Shown: one piece after another, positions 48,542-63,100 of the stretch
Layout of the letters: each line of letters opens with the position of its first letter
Numbering within the stretch: position 1 is the first letter of the stretch
From: Luzula sylvatica
Taxonomy: Eukaryota > Streptophyta > Magnoliopsida > Poales > Juncaceae
Length of the DNA stretch: 64,000 bases
NCBI GenBank assembly: GCA_946800325.1
Contig: OX326961.1
Coordinates: forward strand, 846,655 to 910,654
Direction of reading: 5' to 3'
Notes under the pieces: generated by a model
Database searches by the model: none
Told to the model about the DNA's origin: nothing
What the model saw: only the letters and a program-made list of their open reading frames with translations
Program-made: the position numbers and the translations under genes

Positions 48542-51500
48542 GTAAATGATTAGATCCAAACCATCTAAAAAAACGTTATTTGGGCTCCTCAAAGCGTTAT
48601 AAGTTTGTTATGAATCGAAAAACAAACTTTCTTAGTGTTTGTAAAATTTGGTGAAATGTAATGTAGTAAAAGATACGATACAAATGATCTAAAAACACAT
48701 TATTTGAACTCCTCAAAGAGTAAAATGAATACTATGAATCGAAAAGAAAACTTTCATAGTGTTTGTACAATATGGTGAAAAGTTACGTAGTAAATGATTC
48801 GATCCAAACCATCCCAAAAACACGTTATTTAGGCTCCTCAAAGCGTTATAAGATTGTTATGAATCGAAAAACAAACTTTCTTAGTGTGTGTAATATTTGG
48901 TGAAATGTTGTGTAGTAAAAGATACGATACAAATGATCTAAGAATACATTATTTGAACTCCTCAAAGCGTAAAATGATTACTACGAATACAAAGAAAACT
49001 TTCTTAGTGTTTGTACAATTTGGTGAAAAGTTACATAGTAAAAGATTCGATCCAAACCATTTAAAAAACACGTAATTTGGGCTCCTCATAGCGTTATAAG
49101 ATTGTTATGAATCGAAAAACAAACTTTCGTAGCGTGTGTAAAATTTGGTGAAAAGTTATGTAGAAAAAGATACGATACAAATGATCTAAAAAAACGTTAT
49201 TTGAACTCCTCAAAGCTTAAAATGATTGCTACGAATCGAAAGAAGACTTTCTCAGTGTTTGTACAATTTGGTGAAAAGTTACGTAGTAAATGATTAGATT
49301 CAAACCATCTCAAAAACATGTTATTTGTGCTCCTCAGAGCGATATAAGATTGTTATGAATCGAAAAACGAACTTTTTTAGTGTGTGAAATTTGGTGAAAT
49401 GTTATGTAGTAAAAGATACGATGCGAATGATCTAAAAACACATTATTTGAACTCCTCAAAGAGTAAAATGATTGCTATGAATCGAACATAAAACTTTCTT
49501 TGTGTTTGTTCAATTTGGTGAAAAGTTACGTAGTAAATAATTCGATCCAAACCATCCAAAATACAAGTTATTTGGGCTCCTCAGAGCGTTATAAGATTGT
49601 TGTGAATCGAAAAACAAATTTTCTTAGAGTGTGTAAAATTTAGTGAAATGTTATGTAGTAACAGATACGATGCAAATGATCTAAAAACACATTATTTGAA
49701 CTCCTCAAAGAGTATAATGATTACTATGAATCGAAAAGAAAACTTTCTTATTGTTTGTACAATTTGGTGAAAAGTTACGTAGTAAATGATTTGATCCAAA
49801 CCATCTAAAAAAACACGTAATTTGGGCTCCTCAGAGCGTTATAAGATTGTTATGAATCGAAAAACAAACTTTCTTAGTGTGTGTAATATTTGGTGAAATG
49901 TTATGTAGTAAAAGATACGATGCAAACGATCTAAAAACACATTATTTGAATTCCTCAAAGAGTATAATGATTACTATGAATCGAAAAGAAAACTTTCTTA
50001 TTGTTTGTACAATTTGGTGAAAAGTTACGTAGTAAATGATTCGATCCAAACCATCTAAAAAACACGTTATTTGGGGAGTTCAGAGCGTTATAAGATTGTT
50101 ATGAATCGAAAAACAAACTTTCTCCGCGTGTGTAAAATTTGGTGAAATGTTATGTAGTAAAAGATACGATGCAAATGATCTAAAAACACATTATTTGAAC
50201 TTGTCAAAGCGTAAAATGATTGGTACAATTTGGGGAAAAGTTACGTAGAAAATGATTCGATCCAAACTATCCCAAAAACACGTTTTTTGGGCTCCTCAGA
50301 GCGTTACAAGATTGTTGTGAATCGAAAAACAAACTTTCTTGGCGTGTGTAAAATTTGGTGGAATGTTATGTAGTAAAAGATACGATACAAATGATCTAAA
50401 AACACGTTATTTGAACTCCTCAAAGTGTAAAACGAATGCTATGAATCGAAAAGAAAACTTTCTTAGTGTTTGTACAATTTGGTGAAAAGTTACGTAGCAA
50501 ATGATTCGATCCAAACCATCCCAAAAACACGTTATTTGGGCTTCTCAGAGCGGTATAAGATTGTTATGAATCGGAAAACAAACTTTCTTAGTGTGTGTAA
50601 TATTTGGTGAAATGTTATGTAGTAAAATATATGATACAAATGATCAAAGAACACATTATTTGAACTCCACAAAGCGTAAAATGATTGCTACGAATCGAAA
50701 TAAAACTTTCTTAGTGTTTGTACAATTTGGTGAAAAGTTACGTAGTAAAAGATTCGATCCAAACCATCTAAAAAACACGTAATTTGGGCTCCTCAGAGCG
50801 TTATAAGATTGTTATGAATCGAAAAACAAACTTTCTTAGTGAGTGTAAAATTTGGTGAAATGTTATGTAGTAAATGATACGTTGCAAATGATCTAAAAAC
50901 ACATTATTTGAACTCCTCAAATAGTAAAATGATTGCTATGAATCGAAAAGAAAACTTTCTTTGTGCTTGTACAGTTTGGTGAAAAGTTACGTAGTAAATA
51001 ATTCGATCCAAACCATCTCAAAAACACGTTATTTGGGCTCCTCAGAGCGTTATAAGATTGTTATGAATCGAAAAACAAACTTTCTTAATGTGTGTGAAAT
51101 TTGGTGAAATGTTATGTAGTAAAAGATACGATGCAAAAGATCTAAAAACACATTATTTGAACTCCTCAAAGAGTAAAATGATTGGTATGAATCGAACATA
51201 AAACTTTCTTTGTGTTTGTACAATTTGGTGAAAAGTTACGTAGTATATAATTCGATCCAAACCATCCAAAATACAAGTTATTTGGGCTCCTCAGAGCGTT
51301 ATAAGATTGTTGTGAATCGAAAAACAAATTTTCTTAGAGTGTGTAAAATTTAGTGAAATGTTATGTAGTAACAGATACGATGCAAATGATCTAAAAACAC
51401 ATTATTTGAACTCATCAAAGAGTATAATGATTACTATGAATCGAAAAGAAAACTTTCTTATTGTTTGTACAATTTGGTGAAAAGTTACGTAGTAAATGAT

Positions 51501-54500
51501 TCGATCCAAACCATCTAAAAAAAACACGTAATTTGGGCTCCTCAGAGCGTTATAAGATTGTTATGAATCGAAAAACAAACTTTTTTAGTGTGTGTAATAT
51601 TTGGTGAAATGTTATGTAGTAAAATATACGATGCAAATGATCTAAAAACACATTATTTGAACTCCTCAAAGAGTATAATGATTACTATGAATCGAAAAGA
51701 AAACTTTCTTATTGTTTGTACAATTTGGTGAAAAGTTACGTAGTAAATGATTCCATCCAAACCATCTAAAAAACACGTTATTTGGGGAGTTCAGAGCGTG
51801 ATAAGATTGTTATGAATCGAAAAACAAACTTTCTCCGCGTGTGTAAAATTTGGTGAAATGTTATGTAGTAAAAGATACGATGCAAATGATCTAAAAACAC
51901 ATTATTTGAACTTCTCAAAGCGTAAAATGATTGGTACAATTTGGGGAAAAGTTACGTAGAAAATGATTCGATCCAAACCATCCCAAAAACACGTTTTTTG
52001 GGCTCCTCAGAGCGTTACAAGATTGTTGTGAATCGAAAAACAAACTTTCTTGGCGTGTGTAAAATTTGGTGGAATGTTATGTAGTAAAAGATACGATACA
52101 AATGATCTAAAAACACGTTATTTGAACTCCTCAAAGTGTAAAACGAATGCTATGAATCGAAAAGAAAACTTTCTTAGTGTTTGTACAATTTGGTGAAAAG
52201 TTACGTAGCAAATGATTCGATCCAAACCATCCCAAAAACACGTTATTTGGGATCCTCAGAGCGTTATAAGATTGTTATGAATCGAAAAATAAACTTTCTT
52301 AGGGTTTGTAAAATTTGGTGAAATATTATGTAGTAAAAAAAATGATACAAATGATCTAAAAACACGTTATTTGAACTCCTCAAAGTGTAAAACGAATGCT
52401 ATGAATCGAAAAGAAAACTTTCATAGTGTTTGTACAATTTGGTGAAAAGTTACGTAGTAAATGATTAGATCCAAACCATCTAAAAAAACGTTATTTGGGC
52501 TCCTCAAAGCGTTATAAGTTTGTTATGAATCGAAAAACAAACTTTCTTAGTTTTTGTAAAATTTGGTGAAATGTAATGTAGTAAAAGATACGATACAAAT
52601 GATTTAAAAACACATTATTTGAACTCCTCAAATAGTAAAATGAATACTATGAATCGAAAAGAAAACTTTCATAGTGTTTGTACAATATGGTGAAAAGTTA
52701 CGTAGTAAATGATTCGATCCAAACCATCCCAAAAACACGTTATTTAGGCTCCTCAAAGCGTTATAAGATTGTTATGAATCGAAAAACAAACTTTCTTAGT
52801 GTGTGTAATATTTGGTGAAATGTTGTGTAGTAAAAGATACGATACAAATGATCTAAGAACACATTATTTGAACTCCTCAAAGCGTAAAATGATTGCTACG
52901 AATAGAAATAAAACTTTCTTAGTGTTTGTACAATTTGGTGAAAAGTTACATAGTAAAAGATTCGATCCAAACCATTTAAAAAACACGTAATTTGGGCTCC
53001 TCATAGCGTTATAAGATTGTTATGAATCGAAAAACAAACTCTTTTAGTGTGTGTAAATTTGGTGAAATGTTATGTAGTAAAATATACGATTCAAATGATC
53101 TAAAAACACATTATCGAACTCCTCAAAGAGTAAACTGATTGCTATGAATCGAATAGAAAACTTTCTTTGTGTTTGTATAGTTTGGTGAAAAGTTATGTAG
53201 TAAATAATTCGATCCAAACCATCTCAGAAACACGTAATTTGGGCTCCTCAGAGCGTTATAAGATTGTTATGAATCGAAAAACAAACTTTCTTAGGGTGTG
53301 TAAAATTTGGTGAAAAGTTATGTAGAAAAAGATACGATAAAATGATCTAAAAAACGTTATTTGAACTCCTCAAAGCTTAAAATGATTGATACGAATCGAA
53401 AAGAAAACTTTCTTAGTGTTTGTACAATTTGGTGAAAAGTTACGTAGTAAACAATTTGAACCATACCGTCCCAAAAACACGTAATTTGGGCTCCTCGGAG
53501 CGTTATATGATTGTTATCAATCGAAAAACAAACTTTCTTTGTGTGAGTAAAATTTGGTGAAATGTTATGTAGTAAAAAATACGATACAAATGATCTAAAA
53601 ACACGTTATTTGAACTCCTCAAAGTGTAAAACGAATGCTATGAACCGAAAAGAAAACTTTCATAGTGTTTGTACAAGTTGGTGAAAAGTTACGTAGTAAA
53701 TTATTTGATCCAAACCATCTCAAAAACGCATTATTTGGGATCCTCAGAGCGTTATAAGTTTGTTATGAATCAAAAAACAAACTTTCTTAGTGTGTGTGTA
53801 ATTTGGTGAAATGTAATGTAGTAAAAGATACGAAACAAATGTTCTAAAAATACATTATTTGAACTCCTCCAAGAGTAAAATGATTGCTATGAATCGAAAA
53901 TAAAACTTTCTTAGTGTTTGAACAATTTGGTGAAAAGTTATGTAGTAAATTATTCGATCCAAACCATCTCAAAATACGTTATTTGGGCTCCTCAGAGCGT
54001 TATAAGATTGTTATGAATCGAACAACAAACTTTCTTAGTGTGTGTAAAATTTGGTGAAATGTTATGTAGTAAAAGATACGATGCAAATGATCTAAAAACA
54101 CATTATTTGAACTTCTCAAAGCGTAAAATGATTGCAATGAATCGAAAAGAAAACTTTCTTAGTGTTTGTACAATTTAGTGAAAAGTTACGTAGCAAATGA
54201 TTTGATTCATACCGTCCCAAAAACCCGTTATTTGGGCTCCTCAGAGCGTTATATGATTGTTATCAATCGAAAAACAAATTTCTTAGTGTGAGTAAAATTT
54301 GGTGAAATGTTATGTAGTAAAAGATACGATACAAATGATCTAAAAACAAGTTATTTGAACTCCTCAAAGCTTAAAATGATTGCCATGAATCGAAAAGAAA
54401 ACTTTCTTTGTGTTTGTACAATTTGGTGAAAAGTTACGTAGTAAATGATTCGGTCCAAACCATCTCAAAAACACGTTATTTGGGCTCCTCAGAGCGTTAT

Positions 54501-57500
54501 AGGATTGTTATGAATCGAAAAACAAACTTTCTTCGCGTGTGTAAAATTTGGTGAAATGTTATGAAGTAAAAGATACGATGCAAATGATCTAAAAACACAT
54601 TATTTGAACTTCTCAAAGCGTAAAATGATTGCTATGAATCGAAAAGAAAACTTTCTTAGTGTTTGTACCATTTGGTGTAAAGTTACGTAGTAAATGATTC
54701 GATCCAAACCATCCCAAAAACACATTATTTGGGCTCCTCAGAGCGTTATAAGATTGTTGTGAATCGAAAAACATATTTTCTTAGCGTGTGTAAAATTTGA
54801 TGGAATGTTATGTAGTAAAAGATACGATACAAATGATCTAAAAATACGTTATTTGAACTCCTCAAAGCTTAATATGATTGCCATGGATCGAAAAGAAAAC
54901 TTTCTTTGTGTTTGTACAATTTGGTGAAAAGTTACGTAGTAAATGATTCGATCCAAACCATCTCAATAACACGTTATTTGGGCACCTCACAGTGTTATAA
55001 GATTGTTATGAATCGAAAAACAAACATTCTTAGTGTGTGTAAAATTTGGTGAAATGTTATGTAGTAAAAGATACGTTGCAAATGATCTAAAAACACATTA
55101 TTTGAACTCCTCAAATAGTAAAATGATTGCTATGAATCGAAAAGAAAACTTTCTTAGTGTTTGCACAATTTGGTGAAAAGTTACGTAGTAAATGATTCGA
55201 TCCAAACCATCTCAATAACACGTTATTTGGGCACCTCACAGCGTTATAAGATTGTTATGAATCGAAAAACAAACTCTCTTAGTGTGTGTAAAATTTGGTG
55301 AAATGTTATTTATAAAGATACGATACAAATGATCTAAAAACACGTTATTTGAACTCTTCAAAGCGTAAAATGATTGCTATGAATCGAAAAGAAAACTTTC
55401 TTAGTGTTTGCACAATTTGGTGAAAAGTTACGTAGTAAATGATTCGATCCAAACCATCTCAAAAACATGTTCTTTGAGCTCCTCATAGCGGTATAAGATT
55501 GTTATGAATCGGAAAACAAACTTTCTTAGTGTGTGTAATATTTGGTGAAATGTTATGTAGTAAAATATATGATACAAATGATCAAAGAACACATTATTTG
55601 AACTCCACAAAGCGTAAAATGATTGCTACGAATCGAAATAAAACTTTCTTAGTGTTTGTACAATTTGGTGAAAAGTTACGTAGTAAAAGATTCGATCCAA
55701 ACCATCTAAAAAACACGTAATTTGGGCTCCTCAGAGCGTTATAAGAATGTTATGAATCGAAAAACAAACTTTCTTAGTGAGTGTAAAATTTGGTGAAATG
55801 TTATGTAGTAAATGATATGTTGCAAATGATCTAAAAACACATTATTTGAACTCCTCAAATAGTAAAATGATTGCTATGAATCGAAAAGAAAACTTTCTTT
55901 GTGCTTGTACAGTTTGGTGAAAAGTTACGTAGTAAATAATTCGATCCAAACCATCTCAAAAACACGTTATTTGGGCTCCTCAGAGCGTTATAAGATTGTT
56001 ATGAATCGAAAAACAAACTTTCTTAATGTGTGTGAAATTTGGTGAAATGTTATGTAGTAAAAGATACGATGCAAAAGATCTAAAAACACATTATTTGAAC
56101 TCCTCAAAGAGTAAAATGATTGGTATGAATCGAACATAAAACTTTCTTTGTGTTTGTACAATTTGGTGAAAAGTTACGTAGTATATAATTCGATCCAAAC
56201 CATCCAAAATACAAGTTATTTGGGCTCCTCAGAGCGTTATAAGATTGTTGTGAATCGAAAAACAAATTTTCTTAGAGTGTGTAAAATTTGGTGAAATGTT
56301 ATGTAGTAAAAGATACGATGCAAATGATCTAAAAACACATTATTTGAACTCATCAAAGAGTATAATGATTACTATGAATCGAAAAGAAAACTTTCTTATT
56401 GTTTGTACAATTTGGTGAAAAGTTACGTAGTAAATGATTCGATCCAAACCATCTAAAAAAACACGTAATTTGGGCTCCTCAGAGCGTTATAAGATTGTTA
56501 TGAATCGAAAAACAAACTTTTTTAGTGTGTGTAATATTTGGTGAAATGTTATGTAGTAAAAGATACGATGCAAATGATCTAAAAACACATTATTTGAACT
56601 CCTCAAAGAGTATAATGATTACTATGAATCGAAAAGAAAACTTTCTTATTGTTTGTACAATTTGGTGAAAAGTTACGTAGTAAATGATTCCATCCAAACC
56701 ATCTAAAAAACATGTTATTTGGGGAGTTCAGAGCGTGATAAGATTGTTATGAATCGAAAAACAAACTTTCTCCGCGTGTGTAAAATTTGGTGAAATGTTA
56801 TGTAGTAAAAGATACGATGCAAATGATCTAAAAATACATTATTTGAACTTCTCAAAGCGTAAAATGATTGGTACAATTTGGGGAAAAGTTACGTAGAAAA
56901 TGATTCGATCCAAACCATCCCAAAAACACGTTTGTTGGGCTCCTCAGAGCGTTACAAGATTGTTGTGAATCGAAAAACAAATTTTCTTGGCGTGTGTAAA
57001 ATTTGGTGGAATGTTATGTAGTAAAAGATACGATACAAATGATCTAAAAACACGTTATTTGAACTCCTCAAAGTGTAAAACGAATGCTATGAATCGAAAA
57101 GAAAACTTTCTTAGTGTTTGTACAATTTGGTGAAAAGTTACGTAGCAAATGATTCGATCCAAACCATCCCAAAAACACGTTATTTGGGATCCTCAGAGCG
57201 TTATAAAATTGTTATGAATCGAAAAATAAACTTTCTTAGGGTTTGTAAAATTTGGTGAAATATAATGTAGTAAAAAAAATGATACAAATGATCTAAAAAC
57301 ACGTTATTTGAACTCCTCAAAGTGTAAAACGAATGCTATGAATCGAAAAGAAAACTTTCATAGTGTTTGTACAATTTGGTGAAAAGTTACGTAGTAAATG
57401 ATTAGATCCAAACCATCTAAAAAAACGTTATTTGGGCTCCTCAAAGCGTTATAAGTTTGTTATGAATCGAAAAACAAACTTTCTTAGTTTTTGTAAAATT

Positions 57501-60120
57501 TGGTGAAATGTAATGTAGTAAAAGATACGATACAAATGATTTAAAAACACATTATTTGAACTCCTCAAAGAGTAAAATGAATACTATGAATCGAAAAGAA
57601 AACTTTCATAGTGTTTGTACAATATGGTGAAAAGTTACGTAGTAAATGATTCGATCCAAACCATCCCAAAAACACGTTATTTAGGCTCCTCAAAGCGTTA
57701 TAAGATTGTTATGAATCGAAAAACAAACTTTCTTAGTGTGTGTAATATTTGGTGAAATGTTGTGTAGTAAAATATACGATACAAATGATCTAAGAACACA
57801 TTATTTGAACTCCTCAAAGCGTAAAATGATTGCTACGAATAGAAAGAAAACTTTCTTAGTGTTTGTACAATTTGGTGAAAAGTTACATAGTAAAAGATTC
57901 GATCCAAACCATTCAAAAAACACGTAATTTGGGCTCCTCATAGCGTTATAAGATTGTTATGAATCGAAAAACAAACTCTTTTAGTGTGTGTAAATTTGTT
58001 GAAATGTTATGTAGTAAAAGATACGATTCAAATGATCTAAAAACACATTATTGAACTCCTCAAAGAGTAAACTGATTGCTATGAATCGAATAGAAAACTT
58101 TCTTTGTGTTTGTATAGTTTGGTGAAAAGTTATGTAGTAAATAATTCGATCCAAACCATCTCAGAAACACGTAATTTGGGCTCCTCAGAGCGTTATAAGA
58201 TTGTTATGAATAGAAAAACAAACTTTCGTAGCGTGTGTAAAATTTGTTGAAAAGTTATGTAGAAAAAGATACGATACAAATGATCTAAAAAAACGTTATT
58301 TGAACTCCTCAAAGCTTAAAATGATTGCTACGAATCGAAAAAAGACTTTCTCAGTGTTTGTACAATTTGGTGAAAAGTTACGTAGTAAATGATTAGATTC
58401 AAACCATCTCAAAAACATGTTATTTGTGCTCCTCAGAGCGATATAAGATTGTTATGAATCGAAAAACGAACTTTCTTAGTGTGTGTAATATTTGGTGAAA
58501 TGTTGTGTAGTAAAAGATACGATACAAATGATCTAAGAACACATTATTTGAACTCCTCAAAGCGTAAAATGATTGCTACGAATAGAAATAAAACTTTCTT
58601 AGTGTTTGTACAATTTGGTGAAAAGTTACATAGTAAAAGATTCGATCCAAACCATTTAAAAAACACGTAATTTGCGCTCCTCATAGCGTTATAAGATTGT
58701 TATGAATCGAAAAACAAACTCTTTTAGTGTGTGTAAATTTGGTGAAATGTTATGTAGTAAAAGATACGATTCAAATGATCTAAAAACACATTATTGAACT
58801 CCTCAAAGAGTAAACTGATTGCTATGAATCGAATAGAAAACTTTCTTTGTGTTTGTATAGTTTGGTGAAAAGTTATGTAGTAAATAATTCGATCCAAACC
58901 ATCTCAGAAACACGTAATTTGGGCTCCTCAGAGCGTTATAAGATTGTTATGAATCGAAAAACAAACTTTCTTAGCGTGTGTAAAATTTGGTGAAAAGTTA
59001 TGTAGAAAAAGATACGATAAAATGATCTAAAAAACGTTATTTGAACTCCTCAAAGCTTAAAATGATTGCTACGAATCGAAAAGAAAACTTTCTTAGTGTT
59101 TGTACAATTTGGTGAAAAGTTACGTAGTAAACAATTTGAACCATACCGTCCCAAAAACACGTAATTTGGGCTCCTCGGAGCGTTATATGATTGTTATCAA
59201 TCGAAAAACAAACTTTCTTTGTGTGAGTAAAATTTGGTGAAATGTTACGTAGTAAAAAATACGATACAAATGATCTAAAAACACGTTATTTGAACTCCTC
59301 AAAGTGTAAAACGAATGCTATGAACCGAAAAGAAAACTTTCATAGTGTTTGTACAAGTTGGTGAAAAGTTACGTAGGAAATTATTTGATCCAAACCATCT
59401 CAAAAACGCATTATTTGGGATCCTCAGAGCGTTATAAGTTTGTTATGAATCAAAAAACAAACTTTCTTAGTGTGTGTGTAATTTGGTGAAATGTAATGTA
59501 GTAAAAGATACGAAACAAATGTTCTAAAAATACATTATTTGAACTCCTCCAAGAGTAAAATGATTGCTATGAATCGAAAATAAAACCTTCTTAGTGTTTG
59601 TACAATTTGGTGAAAAGTTATGTAGTAAATTATTCGATCCAAACCATCTCAAAATACGTTATTTGGGCTCCTCAGAGCGTTATAAGATTGTTATGAATCG
59701 AACAACAAACTTTCTTAGTGTGTGTAAAATTTGGTGAAATGTTATGTAGTAAAAGATACGATGCAAATGATCTAAAAACACATTATTTGAACTTCTCAAA
59801 GCGTAAAATGATTGCAATGAATCGAAAAGAAAACTTTCTTAGTGTTTGTACAATTTAGTGAAAAGTTACGTAGCAAATGATTTGATTCATACCGTCCCAA
59901 AAACCCGTTATTTGGGCTCCTCAGAGCGTTATATGATTGTTATCAATCGAAAAACAAATTTCTTAGTGTGAGTAAAATTTGGTGAAATGTTATGTAGTAA
60001 AAGATACGATACAAATGATCTAAAAACAAGTTATTTGAACTCCTCAAAGCTTAAAATGATTGCCATGAATCGAAAAGAAAACTTTCTTTGTGTTTGTACA
60101 ATTTGGTGAAAAGTTACGTA
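48542..60120 (+). repeat. 11.57-kb higher-order repeat, copy 2
   Basis: Directly follows copy 1. The junction lies in the box GTAGTAAATGATT: left of it the sequence continues the lineage seen at 42,860, right of it it restarts with the TTAGATCC variant found at 36,980. Only scattered single-base differences from copy 1 were seen on reading, so it is a very recent duplication, or an assembly artefact. Confidence 0.85.
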
Positions 60121-63100
60121 GTAAATGATTCGGTCCAAACCATCTCAAAAACACGTTATTTGGGCTCCTCAGAGCGTTATAGGATTGTTATGAATCGAAA
60201 AACAAACTTTCTTCGCGTGTGTAAAATTTGGTGAAATGTTATGAAGTAAAAGATACGATGCAAATGATCTAAAAACACATTATTTGAACTTCTCAAAGCG
60301 TAAAATGATTGCTATGAATCGAAAAGAAAACTTTCTTAGTGTTTGTACCATTTGGTGTAAAGTTACGTAGTAAATGATTCGATCCAAACCATCCCAAAAA
60401 CACATTATTTGGGCTCCTCAGAGCGTTATAAGATTGTTGTGAATCGAAAAACATATTTTCTTAGCGTGTGTAAAATTTGATGGAATGCTATGTAGTAAAA
60501 GATACGATACAAATGATCTAAAAATACGTTATTTGAACTCCTCAAAGCTTAATATGATTGCCATGAATCGAAAAGAAAACTTTCTTTGTGTTTGTACAAT
60601 TTGGTGAAAAGTTACGTAGTAAATGATTCGATCCAAACCATCTCAATAACACGTTATTTGGGCACCTCACAGTGTTATAAGATTGTTATGAATCGAAAAA
60701 CAAACATTCTTAGTGTGTGTAAAATTTGGTGAAATGTTATGTAGTAAAAGATACGTTGCAAATGATCTAAAAACACATTATTTGAACTCCTCAAATAGTA
60801 AAATGATTGCTATGAATCGAAAAGAAAACTTTCTTAGTGTTTGCACAATTTGGTGAAAAGTTACGTAGTAAATGATTCGATCCAAACCATCTCAATAACA
60901 CGTTATTTGGGCACCTCACAGCGTTATAAGATTGTCATGAATCGAAAAACAAACTCTCTTAGTGTGTGTAAAATTTGGCGAAATGTTATTTATAAAGATA
61001 CGATACAAATGATCTAAAAACACGTTATTTGAACTCTTCAAAGCGTAAAATGATTGCTATGAATCGAAAAGAAAACTTTCTTAGTGTTTGCACAATTTGG
61101 TGAAAAGTTACGTAGTAAATGATTCGATCCAAACCATCTCAAAAACATGTTCTTTGAGCTCCTCATAGCGGTATAAGATTGTTATGAATCGGAAAACAAA
61201 CTTTCTTAGTGTGTGTAATATTTGGTGAAATGTTATGTAGTAAAATATATGATACAAATGATCAAAGAACACATTATTTGAACTCCACAAAGCGTAAAAT
61301 GATTGCTACGAATCGAAATAAAACTTTCTTAGTGTTTGTACAATTTGGTGAAAAGTTACGTAGTAAAAGATTCGATCCAAACCATCTAAAAAACACGTAA
61401 TTTGGGCTCCTCAGAGCGTTATAAGATTGTTATGAATCGAAAAACAAACTTTCTTAGTGAGTGTAAAATTTGGTGAAATGTTATGTAGTAAATGATACGT
61501 TGCAAATGATCTAAAAACACATTATTTGAACTCCTCAAATAGTAAAATGATTGCTATGAATCGAAAAGAAAACTTTCTTTGTGCTTGTACAGTTTGGTGA
61601 AAAGTTACGTAGTAAATAATTCGATCCAAACCATCTCAAAAACACGTTATTTGGGCTCCTCAGAGCGTTATAAGATTGTTGTGAATCGAAAAACAAATTT
61701 TCTTAGAGTGTGTAAAATTTGGTGAAATGTTATGTAGTAAAAGATACGATGCAAATGATCTAAAAACACATTATTTGAACTCATCAAAGAGTATAATGAT
61801 TACTATGAATCGAAAAGAAAACTTTCTTATTGTTTGTACAATTTGGTGAAAAGTTACGTAGTAAATGATTCGATCCAAACCATCTAAAAAAACACGTAAT
61901 TTGGGCTCCTCAGAGCGTTATAAGATTGTTATGAATCGAAAAACAAACTTTTTTAGTGTGTGTAATATTTGGTGAAATGTTATGTAGTAAAATATACGAT
62001 GCAAATGATCTAAAAACACATTATTTGAACTCCTCAATGAGTATAATGATTACTATGAATCGAAAAGAAAACTTTCTTATTGTTTGTACAATTTGGTGAA
62101 AAGTTACGTAGTAAATGATTCCATCCAAACCATCTAAAAAACACGTTATTTGGGGAGTTCAGAGCGTGATAAGATTGTTATGAATCGAAAAACAAACTTT
62201 CTCCGCGTGTGTAAAATTTGGTGAAATGTTATGTAGTAAAAGATACGATGCAAATGATCTAAAAACACATTATTTGAACTTCTCAAAGCGTAAAATGATT
62301 GGTACAATTTGGGGAAAAGTTACGTAGAAAATGATTCGATCCAAACCATCCCAAAAACACGTTTTTTGGGCTCCTCAGAGCGTTACAAGATTGTTGTGAA
62401 TCGAAAAACAAACTTTCTTGGCGTGTGTAAAATTTGGTGGAATGTTATGTAGTAAAAGATACGATACAAATGATCTAAAAACACGTTATTTGAACTCCTC
62501 AAAGTGTAAAACGAATGCTATGAATCGAAAAGAAAACTTTCTTAGTGTTTGTACAATTTGGTGAAAAGTTACGTAGCAAATGATTCGATCCAAACCATCC
62601 CAAAAACACGTTATTTGGGATCCTCAGAGCGTTATAAGATTGTTATGAATCGAAAAATAAACTTTCTTAGGGTTTGTAAAATTTGGTGAAATATTATGTA
62701 GTAAAAAAAATGATACAAATGATCTAAAAACACGTTATTTGAACTCCTCAAAGTGTAAAACGAATGCTATGAATCGAAAAGAAAACTTTCATAGTGTTTG
62801 TACAATTTGGTGAAAAGTTACGTAGTAAATGATTAGATCCAAACCATCTAAAAAAAACGTTATTTGGGCTCCTCAAAGCGTTATAAGTTTGTTATGAATC
62901 GAAAAACAAACTTTCTTAGTTTTTGTAAAATTTGGTGAAATGTAATGTAGTAAAAGATACGATTCAAATGATTTAAAAACACATTATTTGAACTCCTCAA
63001 ATAGTAAAATGAATACTATGAATCGAAAAGAAAACTTTCATAGTGTTTGTACAATATGGTGAAAAGTTACGTAGTAAATGATTCGATCCAAACCATCCCA

